64,000 bases of DNA, from positions 62,001-126,000 of the forward strand of contig NZ_JAMDLI010000006.1 of the NCBI RefSeq assembly GCF_023721815.1, read 5' to 3'. The notes under the pieces were generated by a model that was not told where the DNA came from, did no database searches, and saw only the letters and a program-made list of their open reading frames with translations. Source of the stretch: Pleomorphomonas sp. JP5 (GTDB taxonomy: Bacteria > Pseudomonadota > Alphaproteobacteria > Rhizobiales > Pleomorphomonadaceae). Made by a program: the position numbers and the translations under genes. The stretch's first letter is position 1. Every line of letters starts with the position of its first letter. Shown here one piece after another: positions 25,172 through 34,502 of the stretch.

Positions 25172-26326
25172 TCACTCGGCGATCGCGATGTCGGCGGTCA
25201 TCGACAGGCCAACCTGCAACGGATGAGCGGCGAGTTCCGCCGGATCGAGCGCGATGCGCACCGGCAGGCGCTGCACCACCTTGATCCAGTTGCCGGTGGC
25301 GTTCTGGGCCGGCACCACCGAGAAGGCGGCGCCGGTGCCGCCGGAGAAGCCGACCACCGTGCCGGTGAACTCCACGTCGCTGCCGTAGAGGTCGGAGACC
25401 AGCGTCACCTTCTGGCCGGCCTTGACGTGGGCGAGCTGCACTTCCTTGTAATTGGCGTCGACGTAGGCGGCCTGAAGCGGCACCACCACCATCAGCGTCA
25501 TGCCCGGCTGGACGCGCTGGCCCACCTGAACCTGGCGGCGGGAGATGACGCCGTCGACCGGCGCCCGCATCACGGTGCGTTCGAGGTTGACCTGGGCCTG
25601 ATCGCGCGCCGAGCGGGCGGCCAGCACCTCGGGATTGTCGTCGATGCCGACGCCGGAGATCATGGCGGCGTTGGCCTCCTTGGCGGCCACGGCGGCGTCA
25701 TGGGCGGCAGCGGCGCCAGCCGCGCCCGCCCGGGCGGACGAGAGATTGGCCTCGGCGGTTTTCAGCAAGGTCTCGACGGCGGTGATCTCGTCCCCCGACA
25801 CCGAGCCATTGTCGGCCAGCGTCTTGCGACGGTCGAGATCGATCTTCGCCTTGGCGTATCCCGCCTCGGCGGAGGCAAGCTGGGCGGCGGCCTGCGCCTG
25901 ATCGGCTTCGCGCCCGACGATCTGGGCCGCCAGCGCCTTGTCGTTGGCGACCAGCGCCGTCACCCGGCGGATGGCGTTCTGATAGGTCGCCTCGGCCATG
26001 GCGAGCGCCAGCTTGGCATCGGTGTCGTCGAGGCGAACGAGCACGTCGCCCTTCTTCACCGCCTGCGTGTCGCTGACCAGTACTTCGGTCACCGGCGCCG
26101 CCACCAGCGGCGTGATCTGGGCCACGTCGGCGCCGACATAGGCGTTGTCGGTGATGGCGTGTTTCGACGCATAGAGCGTGTCATAGGCATAGTAGCCGCC
26201 ACCGCAGGCTGCCACGGCCAGGAGGAGGCCGAGAAACAGCGGGCCGCGCTTGGCGGGGTTGACGGCGGCCTTGGCGGCGCGGGCGGTGTCTTCGACGTCG
26301 GCGTCGATCTTGCTCATGTCGTTCAC
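25172..26326 (-). CDS. emrA: EmrA/HlyD family periplasmic adaptor protein
   Basis: This 384-residue membrane fusion protein has a short cytoplasmic N terminus, one transmembrane helix (~residues 28-50, PLFLGLLLAVAACGGGYYA), a lipoyl-like half motif (ITPLVAAPVTEVLVSD), an alpha-hairpin coiled coil (~110-230) and a beta-barrel domain with VMRAPVDGVISRRQVQVGQ. The GTG at 26326 overlaps the stop of the outer-membrane gene (GTGA) and has GGAG about eight bases upstream. An ATG three codons later is the alternative. It bridges the EmrB-like pump and the outer-membrane channel. Confidence 0.9.
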   Translation of the reverse strand: MNDMSKIDADVEDTARAAKAAVNPAKRGPLFLGLLLAVAACGGGYYAYDTLYASKHAITDNAYVGADVAQITPLVAAPVTEVLVSDTQAVKKGDVLVRLDDTDAKLALAMAEATYQNAIRRVTALVANDKALAAQIVGREADQAQAAAQLASAEAGYAKAKIDLDRRKTLADNGSVSGDEITAVETLLKTAEANLSSARAGAAGAAAAHDAAVAAKEANAAMISGVGIDDNPEVLAARSARDQAQVNLERTVMRAPVDGVISRRQVQVGQRVQPGMTLMVVVPLQAAYVDANYKEVQLAHVKAGQKVTLVSDLYGSDVEFTGTVVGFSGGTGAAFSVVPAQNATGNWIKVVQRLPVRIALDPAELAAHPLQVGLSMTADIAIAE

Positions 26327-27771
26327 GACTGCTTCTCCGTGCTGCGGAACCCGCCGCCGAGGGCGCGGACCATCGCGATATCCAGGGTAAAGGCGCGGGC
26401 CTGCAGGGCGGCCGTGGCGCGGCGGGCGCTGATCAGCGCGTCTTCGGCCGTCAGCACTTCGAGATAGGTGGCGAGGCCGCCGTTGTAGCGGTCGCTGACC
26501 ACGCGCCACGCCTTCTCGGCGGCGGCAGCGGAGCGCCGGGTGTTGGAGAGCTGGCTGGCAAGCTGGCGCTTGCTCACCACGGCGTCCGCCACCTGGCGCA
26601 AGGCCTCCGTCAGCGTCCTGTCGTAGCTGGCGACGGCGATTTCATATTGCGACACGGCGCTGCGTTCGCCGGCGCGAAGGCGACCACCGTCGAAGATCGG
26701 CAACGAAATGGCCGGACCGATCGAACCGAGCGTCGAGCCGGGGTCGGTGAGCATGTTGAGGCCGAGCGCCTGCTTGCCGATCATCGCGGCGAGGTTGACG
26801 TTGGGATAGTAGGCGGCCTTGGCGGCGTCGATGTCCTTGAGCCCGGCTTCGGCGGTGGCGCGGGCGGCCACGATGTCCGGGCGCCGACCGAGAAGGTCAG
26901 CCGGCAGGCTCTTGGGAACGCCGGTGAAGCGGCCGCCCTTCACCTTGGGGCGGGTGATGGCAAGGCCGCGATCCGGTCCGGCGCCGACGAGGGCGGCGAG
27001 CTGGTTCTTGATGAGTCCGATCTGCTCGTCGACCTGGGCCAGTTCGGCCTCGGCCGCCGCCTCCGCCGCGCGGGACCGCTCAAGCGCCCCTTCGTTTTCG
27101 AGGCCCTTGCCGTAGCGGTCGCTCATCAGCGACAGCGTTTGCTTGCGCACGCCGATGGCGCTGACCACGCTGTTTCGGTCCGCGTGCAACGCGGCGAGGC
27201 GGCCGTAGGCCTCGGCAATGCCGGTGGACAAGGCGAGGCGCGTGGCGGCAGCCTCCGCCTCGGCGGCGACGACCTTGCCCTTGGCGGCGGCCAGTTTCGC
27301 CCGGTTCTTGCCCCAGAAGTCGATCTCCCAGTCGAGCGACAGCGTGCCCATGCCGGCGTCGTTCCAGCTCTTGGGTACGAAGTCCTTGCCGATCAGGTAG
27401 TTGTAGGACTGCTTCTCGCTGTCGGCCTTGGCCGAGGCGCCGACGCTCGGCAGCAGCGAGGCCTGCGACGCGCCGACGCCGGCCCGGGCCAGCGCAACCC
27501 GCGCCTCGGCGATCCTCATGTCGGAGGCGCCGGTCAGTCCCTCGCCGATCAGGGCTGCCAACTGCGGATCGCCATAGGCCGTCCACCAGTCGTCCGCCGG
27601 CCAGGCCGCGTCCTTGGCAGGCGCGAGGCTCCTGTCGGACGCATAGGCGTCCATCGGCTTGACCGACGACAGGGGGGCATTCTCGGGCAGCATGGCGCAT
27701 CCGCCATAAAGCGCTGATATGAATAGAAGAAAGCTGGCGGAATAGCCTGTTTTGACGAGCCTGGAACGCAT
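26323..27771 (-). CDS. NodT/OprM-type outer membrane efflux lipoprotein
   Basis: The 482-residue TolC-superfamily channel has a lipobox LYGGC around residue 25 and two long helical repeats: the first includes DMRIAEARVALARAGVG, and the second matching segment is near residue 370 (YEIAVASYDRTLTEALRQVADAV, shown in part). It heads the operon OMF-EmrA-EmrB-small protein. The promoter region faces a TetR gene, and a 17-bp palindrome lies 14 bp upstream of its start. Confidence 0.9.
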   Translation of the reverse strand: MRSRLVKTGYSASFLLFISALYGGCAMLPENAPLSSVKPMDAYASDRSLAPAKDAAWPADDWWTAYGDPQLAALIGEGLTGASDMRIAEARVALARAGVGASQASLLPSVGASAKADSEKQSYNYLIGKDFVPKSWNDAGMGTLSLDWEIDFWGKNRAKLAAAKGKVVAAEAEAAATRLALSTGIAEAYGRLAALHADRNSVVSAIGVRKQTLSLMSDRYGKGLENEGALERSRAAEAAAEAELAQVDEQIGLIKNQLAALVGAGPDRGLAITRPKVKGGRFTGVPKSLPADLLGRRPDIVAARATAEAGLKDIDAAKAAYYPNVNLAAMIGKQALGLNMLTDPGSTLGSIGPAISLPIFDGGRLRAGERSAVSQYEIAVASYDRTLTEALRQVADAVVSKRQLASQLSNTRRSAAAAEKAWRVVSDRYNGGLATYLEVLTAEDALISARRATAALQARAFTLDIAMVRALGGGFRSTEKQS

Positions 27772-27784
27772 GCGGCACCTTTAT

Positions 27785-27801
27785 AACCGTACGGTACGGT
27801 T
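27785..27801. promoter_or_regulatory. TetR-type operator palindrome
   Basis: AACCGTAC-G-GTACGGTT is a perfect 8+1+8 palindrome, flanked by TAT on the left and TTA on the right. It sits between the divergent efflux operon (start 27771) and the tetR gene (start 27871). The likely ligand is the adjacent TetR protein, which would repress the pump operon and perhaps itself. Confidence 0.85.
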
Positions 27802-27870
27802 TAGTTATAAAAGCTACTTGCGGCGGTCAAGCCGGAAACCTACCCTGCCGATCACAAATAGGAGACCTTG

Positions 27871-28464
27871 ATGCGCGCGAAGACCGACGAGAAGCGCAAC
27901 GCCATCATCGCCGCCGCAACGGCCGTGTTCGAGGAGGTGGGCTACAGGGGCGCCAGCATGGCGATGATCTCGTCGCGGCTCGGCGGCTCCAAGGCGACGC
28001 TCTACGGCTACTTCCACTCCAAGGAGCAACTGTTCGCCACCGTCGTGACATCGGCGCTGGATGAGACTGGCGAGGAAATGCTGGCCTCGCTCGCCTCGGA
28101 CGACGATATCGCCACGGCCCTCACCCGCTTCGGCCGCCTCTACCTCGATCTCGTCACCCGACAGGAAATTCTGGCGATCCAGCGCACCGTGCTCAGCGAG
28201 AGCCAGAACACCGCCCTTGGCCGCGAAGTCTACAAGCTCGGCCCGCAGCGCGGCATCGACGCCATTACCCACTTTCTCGCCGAGCGGGCGGCAAAGGGAG
28301 AGATCGACCTCCCCTCGCCCGAGCTTGGCGCCCTCTACCTCAAGAGCCTCCTCGAAGCCGGCATCGCCGAGCCGCTCCTCTACGGTCTCGACGGTGTCAG
28401 GGACAAGGCCGAAGCGGTCGAAACCGCCGTCGCCGCCTTCATGAAGATCTACGGGAGACCGTGA
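27871..28464 (+). CDS. TetR/AcrR family repressor of the adjacent efflux operon
   Basis: This 197-residue regulator has an N-terminal helix-turn-helix (~residues 10-55: AIIAAATAVFEEVGYRGASM and GGSKATLYGYFHSKEQLF) and a C-terminal ligand-binding helical domain of the AefR-like type, ending VAAFMKIYGR. The ATG at 27871 follows GGAGA; a TTG one codon earlier is possible. It is divergent from the pump operon with a palindromic operator in the 99-bp gap, the standard local-repressor layout. Confidence 0.9.
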   Translation: MRAKTDEKRNAIIAAATAVFEEVGYRGASMAMISSRLGGSKATLYGYFHSKEQLFATVVTSALDETGEEMLASLASDDDIATALTRFGRLYLDLVTRQEILAIQRTVLSESQNTALGREVYKLGPQRGIDAITHFLAERAAKGEIDLPSPELGALYLKSLLEAGIAEPLLYGLDGVRDKAEAVETAVAAFMKIYGRP

Positions 28465-28555
28465 CGAGGCGGCGTCCGTTGTCTGACCGTCTGCAAAGGA
28501 CTACATCTGCGGCGCCTTCACAGACCTTTCACCGCCTTCGGCAGCCGGAGAGACC

Positions 28556-29038
28556 ATGACCGCAACCGACGCGCCGCGACGCGGCATTCCCATGGGATCG
28601 ATCGACGAGGACAGCATCCACGCGCTGGTCCACGGCTTTTACGGCAAGGTGATGGACGACCCGGACCTCGCCGCCATCTTCGGCCGCGAGATCGAGAAGC
28701 ACCAGTGGCCCGCCCACCTCGACAAGATGTGCGCCTTCTGGTCGTCGGTGCTCTTGCGCTCGGGCCGCTACGAGGGCCGGCCGATGCGGCCGCACATGAT
28801 GATCGCCGACATCGAGGACAGGCATTTCGAGCGTTGGCTGGCGCTGTTCGCCGAGACGGCGCGGCAGGTGTTCGACGAGAAGGACGCCAACGGCGTCATC
28901 GCCACCGCCGAGCGCATCGGCCACAACTTCCGCCTCGCCCGCGCCCAGAATCGCGGCCTCGACAGCACGCGCATGGAGATGATCCGCGCCGAGCCGGACG
29001 GCCCGCGCCAACCGGCCGTGTGGACCCCGCCGCAATAG
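28556..29038 (+). CDS. group III truncated haemoglobin
   Basis: This 160-residue haem protein of the 2-on-2 globin type III has FYGKVMDDPDL for helix B with the distal Tyr at B10, CAFWSSVLLRSGRYEG for helix E with the conserved Trp, and IEDRHFERWLALF carrying the proximal His in helix F. The N-terminal ~17 residues extend beyond the globin core. GGAGAG precedes the ATG. Roles proposed for the group are oxygen, NO or peroxide chemistry at low oxygen. It stands alone between the tetR and queF genes. Confidence 0.88.
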   Translation: MTATDAPRRGIPMGSIDEDSIHALVHGFYGKVMDDPDLAAIFGREIEKHQWPAHLDKMCAFWSSVLLRSGRYEGRPMRPHMMIADIEDRHFERWLALFAETARQVFDEKDANGVIATAERIGHNFRLARAQNRGLDSTRMEMIRAEPDGPRQPAVWTPPQ

Positions 29039-29046
29039 GGGCCGCT

Positions 29047-29508
29047 CTATCCCCGCCCACGATAGCTTGCCACGCCCTGGTCGGGCAGCCAGAGGTCCTT
29101 GGGCGGCGCGCCAGTCTGCCAGAAGACGTCGATGGGAATGCCCCCGCGCGGATACCAGTAGCCACCGATCCTGAGCCAACGCGGCGCGAGGCGATCCACC
29201 AGCCGGCGGGCGATCGTGATGGTGCAGTCCTCGTGAAACGAGCCGTGATTGCGGAAGGACGTCAGGAACAGCTTCAGCGACTTGGATTCGACCAGCCACT
29301 CAGCGGGCACATAGTCGATGACGAGGTGCGCGAAGTCCGGCTGGCCGGTGACCGGGCAGAGCGAGGTGAACTCGGGCGCGGTGAAGCGGGCGAGGTAGTC
29401 GATGTCCGGGTGCGGGTTGGGCACACGGTCGAGCACCGCCTCGTCCGGCGAGGCGGGCGTCACGCTGGCCTTGCCGAGCTGATGGGCGCCGGTGGCGTCA
29501 CTTGTCAT
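29047..29508 (-). CDS. queF: NADPH-dependent 7-cyano-7-deazaguanine reductase QueF
   Basis: This 153-residue cytoplasmic enzyme reduces preQ0 to preQ1 in queuosine synthesis. It is a unimodular (YkvM-type) QueF of normal length. The catalytic Cys51 lies in [13 protein letters not shown], with Asp58 downstream, and the substrate Glu lies in the SFHED motif; [15 protein letters not shown] is the QueF NADPH signature. The ATG at 29508 is preferred because it begins where family proteins begin; the frame extends 19 codons upstream. No other queuosine gene is adjacent. Confidence 0.95.
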   Translation of the reverse strand: MTSDATGAHQLGKASVTPASPDEAVLDRVPNPHPDIDYLARFTAPEFTSLCPVTGQPDFAHLVIDYVPAEWLVESKSLKLFLTSFRNHGSFHEDCTITIARRLVDRLAPRWLRIGGYWYPRGGIPIDVFWQTGAPPKDLWLPDQGVASYRGRG

Positions 29509-29598
29509 GTCGATTGTCCGGAACAGAGGGCACGGGCGGCGTGCGCCCGAGGATGCGCCGATCATTAGTCCAACCGGGGCCGAAGTTCAAAACCCGGC

Positions 29599-31188
29599 TC
29601 ACGCCACTTCGGTCATGAAGCGGGAGAACAGCTCCCGATCCTGGCGCCCTTCGGGCAGGCCTTCGACCCGGTTGCGTCCCTTGTTCTTGGCCAGATACAT
29701 GCAGCCGTCGGCGCGCGAGATCGCCGCGAGCGGGCTGTCGTCGGGCTCCGCGGCGGCATAGCCGATGCTGACGGTGCAGACGGCGTGCGGCGAATGGTAA
29801 TGCGGAATGGCGACCGCCTCGACGGCCCTCCGCAGCGCCTCCAGGTGCTGCCTCAGTTTCTCCGGATCGGTTTCGGTCAGGATCAGGGTGAACTCCTCGC
29901 CGCCATAGCGCGCAGCGATTTCATCGGTCCGTCGGGCAAAGCGCTGGATGGTCGCCCCGACGACCTGCAACACGTCGTCACCCGTGCCGTGTCCATACTG
30001 ATCGTTGAATGCCTTGAAGGCATCGATGTCGATCATGACGACGGTGAAGCCGATATTGTGGCGTTTCAGCCTGTTGAGGCTCGCCAGCAGAAACCGGTCG
30101 AGGGCCCGCCGGTTGGCAAGCCCCGTCAGCGCATCGGTGTTGACGGAGGCCTCCAGGCTGTCGAGCATCATGTTGACGGAGCGGCCCACCAGGGCGAGGT
30201 CGGGCAACAGCGGCGTCTGGGTGATGCGCGACGTCCAGTCGCCGGCCGCGACCCGCTCGGCCACATGCACCACCTGCCTGAGCCCACGCAGAACCAGCCA
30301 CTCCAGGAGGCCGAGAACCACGGCCACCAGACCCAGCGCAACCAGGCCGACCAGGGCCAGCCGCTCGATCATCGCGTGGGTCGCGGCGGACCGCACCGCC
30401 TCGGTCGTCACGCCGTAGCCGATCAGGTTGGCCGAGCCCGGCAGCCTCGCCACGCCGAACACCTCGTCGCCGGCCCCATAAGTGCCCGGCAGGATCAGCC
30501 CTGTGCCGATCTCGGCCATCCGCTTTGTCGTCTCTTCCGACAGGCGGTCTTCCACACCCGGCATCGCACCGCCATCGAGCACGTTGCCGTCGATGTCGAG
30601 AAGCATGCCGTAGGTGAGCGGCAGCGTGAACTGCTCGATCGACAGCTGCCGCAGATAGGTCGAGTTGAGAGCGATCGTCAGCACGAAGTCGACCCGGTCG
30701 CCGCTGCGGATCGCCTTGGCCGATTGCAGGATTCTCTTGCCGGTGATCCGGCTCAGGATGAAATCGCTCCACACGACCTGCGTCGATGCGAGGGCGGCGG
30801 AGAAGTAGCCCCTGTCGCCGAAGTAGACGCCGATGGCCCTGGGGTCGGTCGAGCAGAAGGCCACACCATCCGGTCTCAACAGGGAGATGCGCTCGACCTT
30901 TTGCTGGATTGCAAGAAGGTGCGCCACGCTCTCGTTGCACTCCTCCGGCGAAATGCTTCGGAGATTCCTGGACAGGGCGATGGTCTCGGACAGCCTCTCG
31001 ACCTCGAGCCGCACCTCGATGAATGCCTTCTGATTGCGCCTCAGCGAGGTCAAAATGCTCTGGTTGATCTCCCCGAGCTGCTGCGCCATGTCGGCGCGCG
31101 TCCGCACGATCTCGCTCGCCACGAAGGGAACGAGACCGACGAAAACCGCGGCCAGGATGACGATGCGGATCTTAAGCAGCCCGAACAT
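29599..31188 (-). CDS. membrane-bound diguanylate cyclase with periplasmic sensor domain
   Basis: The 529-residue protein makes cyclic di-GMP. It has an N-terminal membrane helix (~6-28), a periplasmic sensor of Cache-like size (~30-275), a second helix (~277-300), a HAMP-like stretch (LRQVVHVAERVAAGDWTSRI) and a GGDEF domain (~355-520). The active-site motif is GGEEF with full flanking signature (NTDALTGLANRRALD). Five residues before it the inhibitory-site position reads RTDE rather than RxxD, so product inhibition may be altered. The periplasmic part may sense a small molecule. No neighbour suggests the signal. Confidence 0.9.
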   Translation of the reverse strand: MFGLLKIRIVILAAVFVGLVPFVASEIVRTRADMAQQLGEINQSILTSLRRNQKAFIEVRLEVERLSETIALSRNLRSISPEECNESVAHLLAIQQKVERISLLRPDGVAFCSTDPRAIGVYFGDRGYFSAALASTQVVWSDFILSRITGKRILQSAKAIRSGDRVDFVLTIALNSTYLRQLSIEQFTLPLTYGMLLDIDGNVLDGGAMPGVEDRLSEETTKRMAEIGTGLILPGTYGAGDEVFGVARLPGSANLIGYGVTTEAVRSAATHAMIERLALVGLVALGLVAVVLGLLEWLVLRGLRQVVHVAERVAAGDWTSRITQTPLLPDLALVGRSVNMMLDSLEASVNTDALTGLANRRALDRFLLASLNRLKRHNIGFTVVMIDIDAFKAFNDQYGHGTGDDVLQVVGATIQRFARRTDEIAARYGGEEFTLILTETDPEKLRQHLEALRRAVEAVAIPHYHSPHAVCTVSIGYAAAEPDDSPLAAISRADGCMYLAKNKGRNRVEGLPEGRQDRELFSRFMTEVA

Positions 31189-31404
31189 GGGAGTCCGACC
31201 CAGTTTGTTACCGGGCCAACTTAGTTCGCAATGTATATATAAAGCTCTAAAACCTTGTGTAGGAAACGTGCCTCTAGACTATATTCATCTAGCTAGAAAG
31301 ACGTATATTTGACGGTATTCAGAAGATAACTCCAGCACTCGGCAACTCGTCACTCCACTCGTCGGCGATGTTCACCGGCGTTGGCCACCTTGGTCCGCCC
31401 CCAT
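31189..31404. other. AT-rich intergenic region between diguanylate cyclase and apbE
   Basis: About 215 bp, AT-rich from 31225 to 31330, lies upstream of the diguanylate cyclase gene and downstream of apbE (both on the minus strand). It probably contains the cyclase promoter. I see no strong terminator or dyad. Confidence 0.4.
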
Positions 31405-32331
31405 TCACGCGGCAAGAGTCGAGATCACCCGGTCCTGACCGTCGACGAACAGCGCCGACATGCCCAACCGCCGGGCCAGCGCCACACCTTCGTCGAGACC
31501 GCGCACCAACAGCGCCGTCGCCCAGGCGTCGGCCGCCATGCAGCTTTCCGCCAGCACGGTGACGGCGGCAAGACCGTTGTCGAGCGGCGCGCCGGTGCGC
31601 GGGTCCATGGTGTGCGATACCAGGCGGCCGGCCACCTCGTGGCAGTGCCGGTAGCCGCCGGAGGTCGCCACCGCAACGTCTTCCAGTTCCAGGACGCCCA
31701 TCAGGTCGCGCCGGCCGACGACGGGCCGCTCGTGACCGACGGCCCAGGCGGTTCCGTCCGGCTTGCGGCCGCGCGCGCGCATCTCGCCGTCGATGCCGAC
31801 CAGCCAGGAGGCGATGCCGAACCGGTCCATGGTCTCGCCGAGGCGATCGACGCCGTAGCCCTTGGCGATGCCGGATAGGTCGAGCCGAAGCGGCGTCCGC
31901 TTGCGGGCGCGCCGACCGGCGACGTCGAGATCGAGGGTTTTGAGAGCGACGCTGTGCGCCGTCGCGCGGCCATCGGCGCCATCGCGCGCATCGGCGCCGA
32001 ACCCCCAGGCGGCCACCAGTTCGCCGACGCCGACGTCGAAGGCGCCGTCCGACGCCTCGCCGATGGCCAGGGCCGCCTCGATCACCGCCACGGTCTCGGC
32101 CGGCAGGTCGACCCAGGTGTCGACAGGCGCCGCGTTGAGGCGGCTGAGGTCGGAGTCTCGCCGGTAGGTCGACATCTGCCGGTCGACCTCGTCGACCGCC
32201 GTTTGCAGGGCGAGCCTGAGATCATCGTGCCAGCCGAGCGGATCGCCGTGGAACACCGCCGACCAGCGCGCGCCCATGGTCGGGCCGCTGAGGGCGACTT
32301 TCACCGGAGCTTCAGTAGACATCTTCGACAT
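31405..32331 (-). CDS. apbE: ApbE family FAD:protein FMN transferase
   Basis: This 308-residue enzyme attaches FMN covalently to Ser/Thr of target proteins. Family motifs are present: GPTMGARWSA at the N terminus, GELVAAWGF, LDLSGIAKGYGVD, and the metal/FAD site region SHTMDPRTGAPL. No signal peptide or lipobox is seen, which is unusual because targets are normally periplasmic; some ApbE proteins do act from the cytoplasm. The start at 32331 overlaps the upstream reductase gene by 20 bp; an ATG at 32322 is also possible. It completes an operon with the likely FMN acceptor (DUF2271) and its reductase. Confidence 0.92.
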   Translation of the reverse strand: MSKMSTEAPVKVALSGPTMGARWSAVFHGDPLGWHDDLRLALQTAVDEVDRQMSTYRRDSDLSRLNAAPVDTWVDLPAETVAVIEAALAIGEASDGAFDVGVGELVAAWGFGADARDGADGRATAHSVALKTLDLDVAGRRARKRTPLRLDLSGIAKGYGVDRLGETMDRFGIASWLVGIDGEMRARGRKPDGTAWAVGHERPVVGRRDLMGVLELEDVAVATSGGYRHCHEVAGRLVSHTMDPRTGAPLDNGLAAVTVLAESCMAADAWATALLVRGLDEGVALARRLGMSALFVDGQDRVISTLAA

Positions 32332-34486
32332 AGCGTCCGTCCGACTTGAGAGTGGCGAGATCGAGCCCGAGCGGTCGCACGACGCCGCCGAGCGCCGAGG
32401 TGACGGCCTCGGCCATGTCGCGGCCGCCGCACACCAGCACCTGCGCGCCGTGGCGGATCAGCTCGCGCAGCTTGGGCGCGTCGGCGGCGAGGCGGTCCTG
32501 GATGTAGCCGCCGTCGGGACTGCGCGAGAAGGCCGTGGTCAGCGAGGTCAGGCGCTTTTCGGCCAGATGCTCGGCCAACTCGTGCTCGTAGAGGAAGTCC
32601 GACGACGGGCTGCGGCCGCCCCAGTAGAGATGCACCGGACGAAGCCCGTCGTTGGCGCGCACGAAGCCGGTCAGCGGCCCGATGCCGGCGCCCGCGCCGA
32701 TCAGGATCAGCGGCGCCTTCCCTTCGACCGGACGGAAGCGCGGATTGGTGCGGACGAAGGCGGCGATGGTGTCGCCCGGCGTCAGCCCGTGCAGGTAGGA
32801 CGAACAGACGCCGCCCTCCCTGAGCCGCACACAGATTTCCAGGAAGCCGTCACGCGCCGAGGAGGCCAGCGAATAAAAGCGCGGCATGGTCTCGCCCGGC
32901 GGCAGTACGCCGAGAATGTCACCGGCCTCGAACTCGGTCGGCTTCCCTTGCGGGGCAAAGCGCATGATCGCCACCGGCGCGCCGACCGCCTCGCCGTAGA
33001 GCTCGCTCGCGACCAGCGCCAGCGGCTCGGTCTTGGGCAGGCGGGCGCGGTGGGCGAGCGTCAGCTCGTGGCCCAGCACATCGCCGAGATCGCGGCCCCA
33101 GGCGGCGAACTCCTGCGCCGACTGGCGGTCGACGCGCTTGAGGCCCATCATGACGGGCCAGCCCTTGGCCTCGACCGCCTCCGACACATCCTGCGCGAAG
33201 CGGCAGAACTGCGGGAAGCTGCGGTCGCCGAAGCCGAGCACGGCCACCGGCATCGAGCCGTCGAGGGCGTCAAGCTTCGACAGGAAGGCGTTGGCCGAGG
33301 CCGGCGCTCCGCCGTCGCCGTAGGTCGCCGTCAGGATCAGCATCCGTTCGGTGGAAAGATGGGCGGCCGAGAGCGCGTTCATCGGCGCCGTGTGGACGCG
33401 ATGGCCCGAGGCGGTCAGCGCCTCGTGCAGCGTGCCGGCAAAGCCCCAGGTGGTGTTGCCCTCGCTGCCGACCAGGATCACGGTGTCGGCCAGGCGAGCG
33501 GCGACGTTGGCGGCGATCGCCGGGCGGCTGGAGCGCCGACGCCACCACATCAGGACGCCCGTGACGCCGAGAAGCGGCACCGAACCGGACGCCGCGCCGA
33601 GCAGCAGGCCAAGCGCCCAGGCGCCGCGCCCGGTGTGCAGCATGATGACGGTTTCGCGCAGGCGGTCCCATGTGCTGGCTGGTGTGAAGGCCAGTTCGGC
33701 GCCCGACGACGCGTCGACGCTGGATTCGCCCTGCGTCGTGACCACCGTGTAGACGTCCGTCGGATCGTCCTTGGCCGGGAAGGTCAACTCGCGCAGATCG
33801 GCGACCGGGACCGACTGAAGTCCGAACAGGCTGCCGACCGGCGCAACCGGACCACCGCTGCCCGACACCATGGCCGGCATCGCATCGGCGGACGGATCGG
33901 GCAACAGGCCGAAGGTGTCGGCCGACATGTAAAGCCCGGTGAGCGACGACAGCATCAGGCCGACGACGGCGAAACGGCTGACCTCGCCATGCAGGCGTGT
34001 CAGCAGGTCGCCGCGCACCGGCGCGAAACAGCCGCGCCAGCCGCCCAGCGAGCGCATCAGCAGGACGATGCCGGACAGGCTGAGCGCCAGCATGGCCAAG
34101 GCGGCAACGCCCGTTCCGATCTTGCCGGCATCGCCCAGGAACAGCGAGCGGTGCAGTTCGGTCATCCAGCGCACCAGGGCCGACGGCCCTTGCTGCGTGC
34201 CAAGCGAAGCTCCGGTTGCCGGATCGACCTGCTCGGTGCCACTCGCGCCATTGTCCACGTAGGACACGGTCACCGCGCCGCTCGGCCGCACGGCGATCTT
34301 GTCGATCTCCTGATGGCGGGCGCCGACCGCCTCGGCCAGGGCGGCGACGCTGACGCCGGAGGTGACGGCCGGATTGGCCAGCCGATCGAGCGCCGGATTG
34401 ACCGACAGGACGGCGCCGGTCACGGCGATCACCATCAGGAAAAGGGCAAGGACGACACCGGGCAGCGAGTGGAAGCGGCGCAACAT
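32312..34486 (-). CDS. PepSY membrane domain-flavodoxin-NADPH reductase fusion
   Basis: This 724-residue electron-transfer protein has N-terminal PepSY-type membrane helices (~5-30, 135-155, 180-205, 330-350) with conserved His-containing segments (MTELHRSLF, RLHGEVSRF, IMLHTGRG), then a flavodoxin-like FMN domain (~365-500; TVILVGSEGNTTWGFAG and LTATYGDGGAP) and a sulfite-reductase/ferredoxin-reductase FAD/NADP domain (~510-724; RFYSLAS for FAD, GAGAGIGPL and VCGGRDMA for NADP). It could move electrons from cytosolic NADPH to the periplasm. The ATG at 34486 is chosen by domain start. It follows the DUF2271 gene by 16 bp. Confidence 0.88.
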   Translation of the reverse strand: MLRRFHSLPGVVLALFLMVIAVTGAVLSVNPALDRLANPAVTSGVSVAALAEAVGARHQEIDKIAVRPSGAVTVSYVDNGASGTEQVDPATGASLGTQQGPSALVRWMTELHRSLFLGDAGKIGTGVAALAMLALSLSGIVLLMRSLGGWRGCFAPVRGDLLTRLHGEVSRFAVVGLMLSSLTGLYMSADTFGLLPDPSADAMPAMVSGSGGPVAPVGSLFGLQSVPVADLRELTFPAKDDPTDVYTVVTTQGESSVDASSGAELAFTPASTWDRLRETVIMLHTGRGAWALGLLLGAASGSVPLLGVTGVLMWWRRRSSRPAIAANVAARLADTVILVGSEGNTTWGFAGTLHEALTASGHRVHTAPMNALSAAHLSTERMLILTATYGDGGAPASANAFLSKLDALDGSMPVAVLGFGDRSFPQFCRFAQDVSEAVEAKGWPVMMGLKRVDRQSAQEFAAWGRDLGDVLGHELTLAHRARLPKTEPLALVASELYGEAVGAPVAIMRFAPQGKPTEFEAGDILGVLPPGETMPRFYSLASSARDGFLEICVRLREGGVCSSYLHGLTPGDTIAAFVRTNPRFRPVEGKAPLILIGAGAGIGPLTGFVRANDGLRPVHLYWGGRSPSSDFLYEHELAEHLAEKRLTSLTTAFSRSPDGGYIQDRLAADAPKLRELIRHGAQVLVCGGRDMAEAVTSALGGVVRPLGLDLATLKSDGRYVEDVY

Positions 34487-34502
34487 GATGAAGGCCCCGA
34501 TT

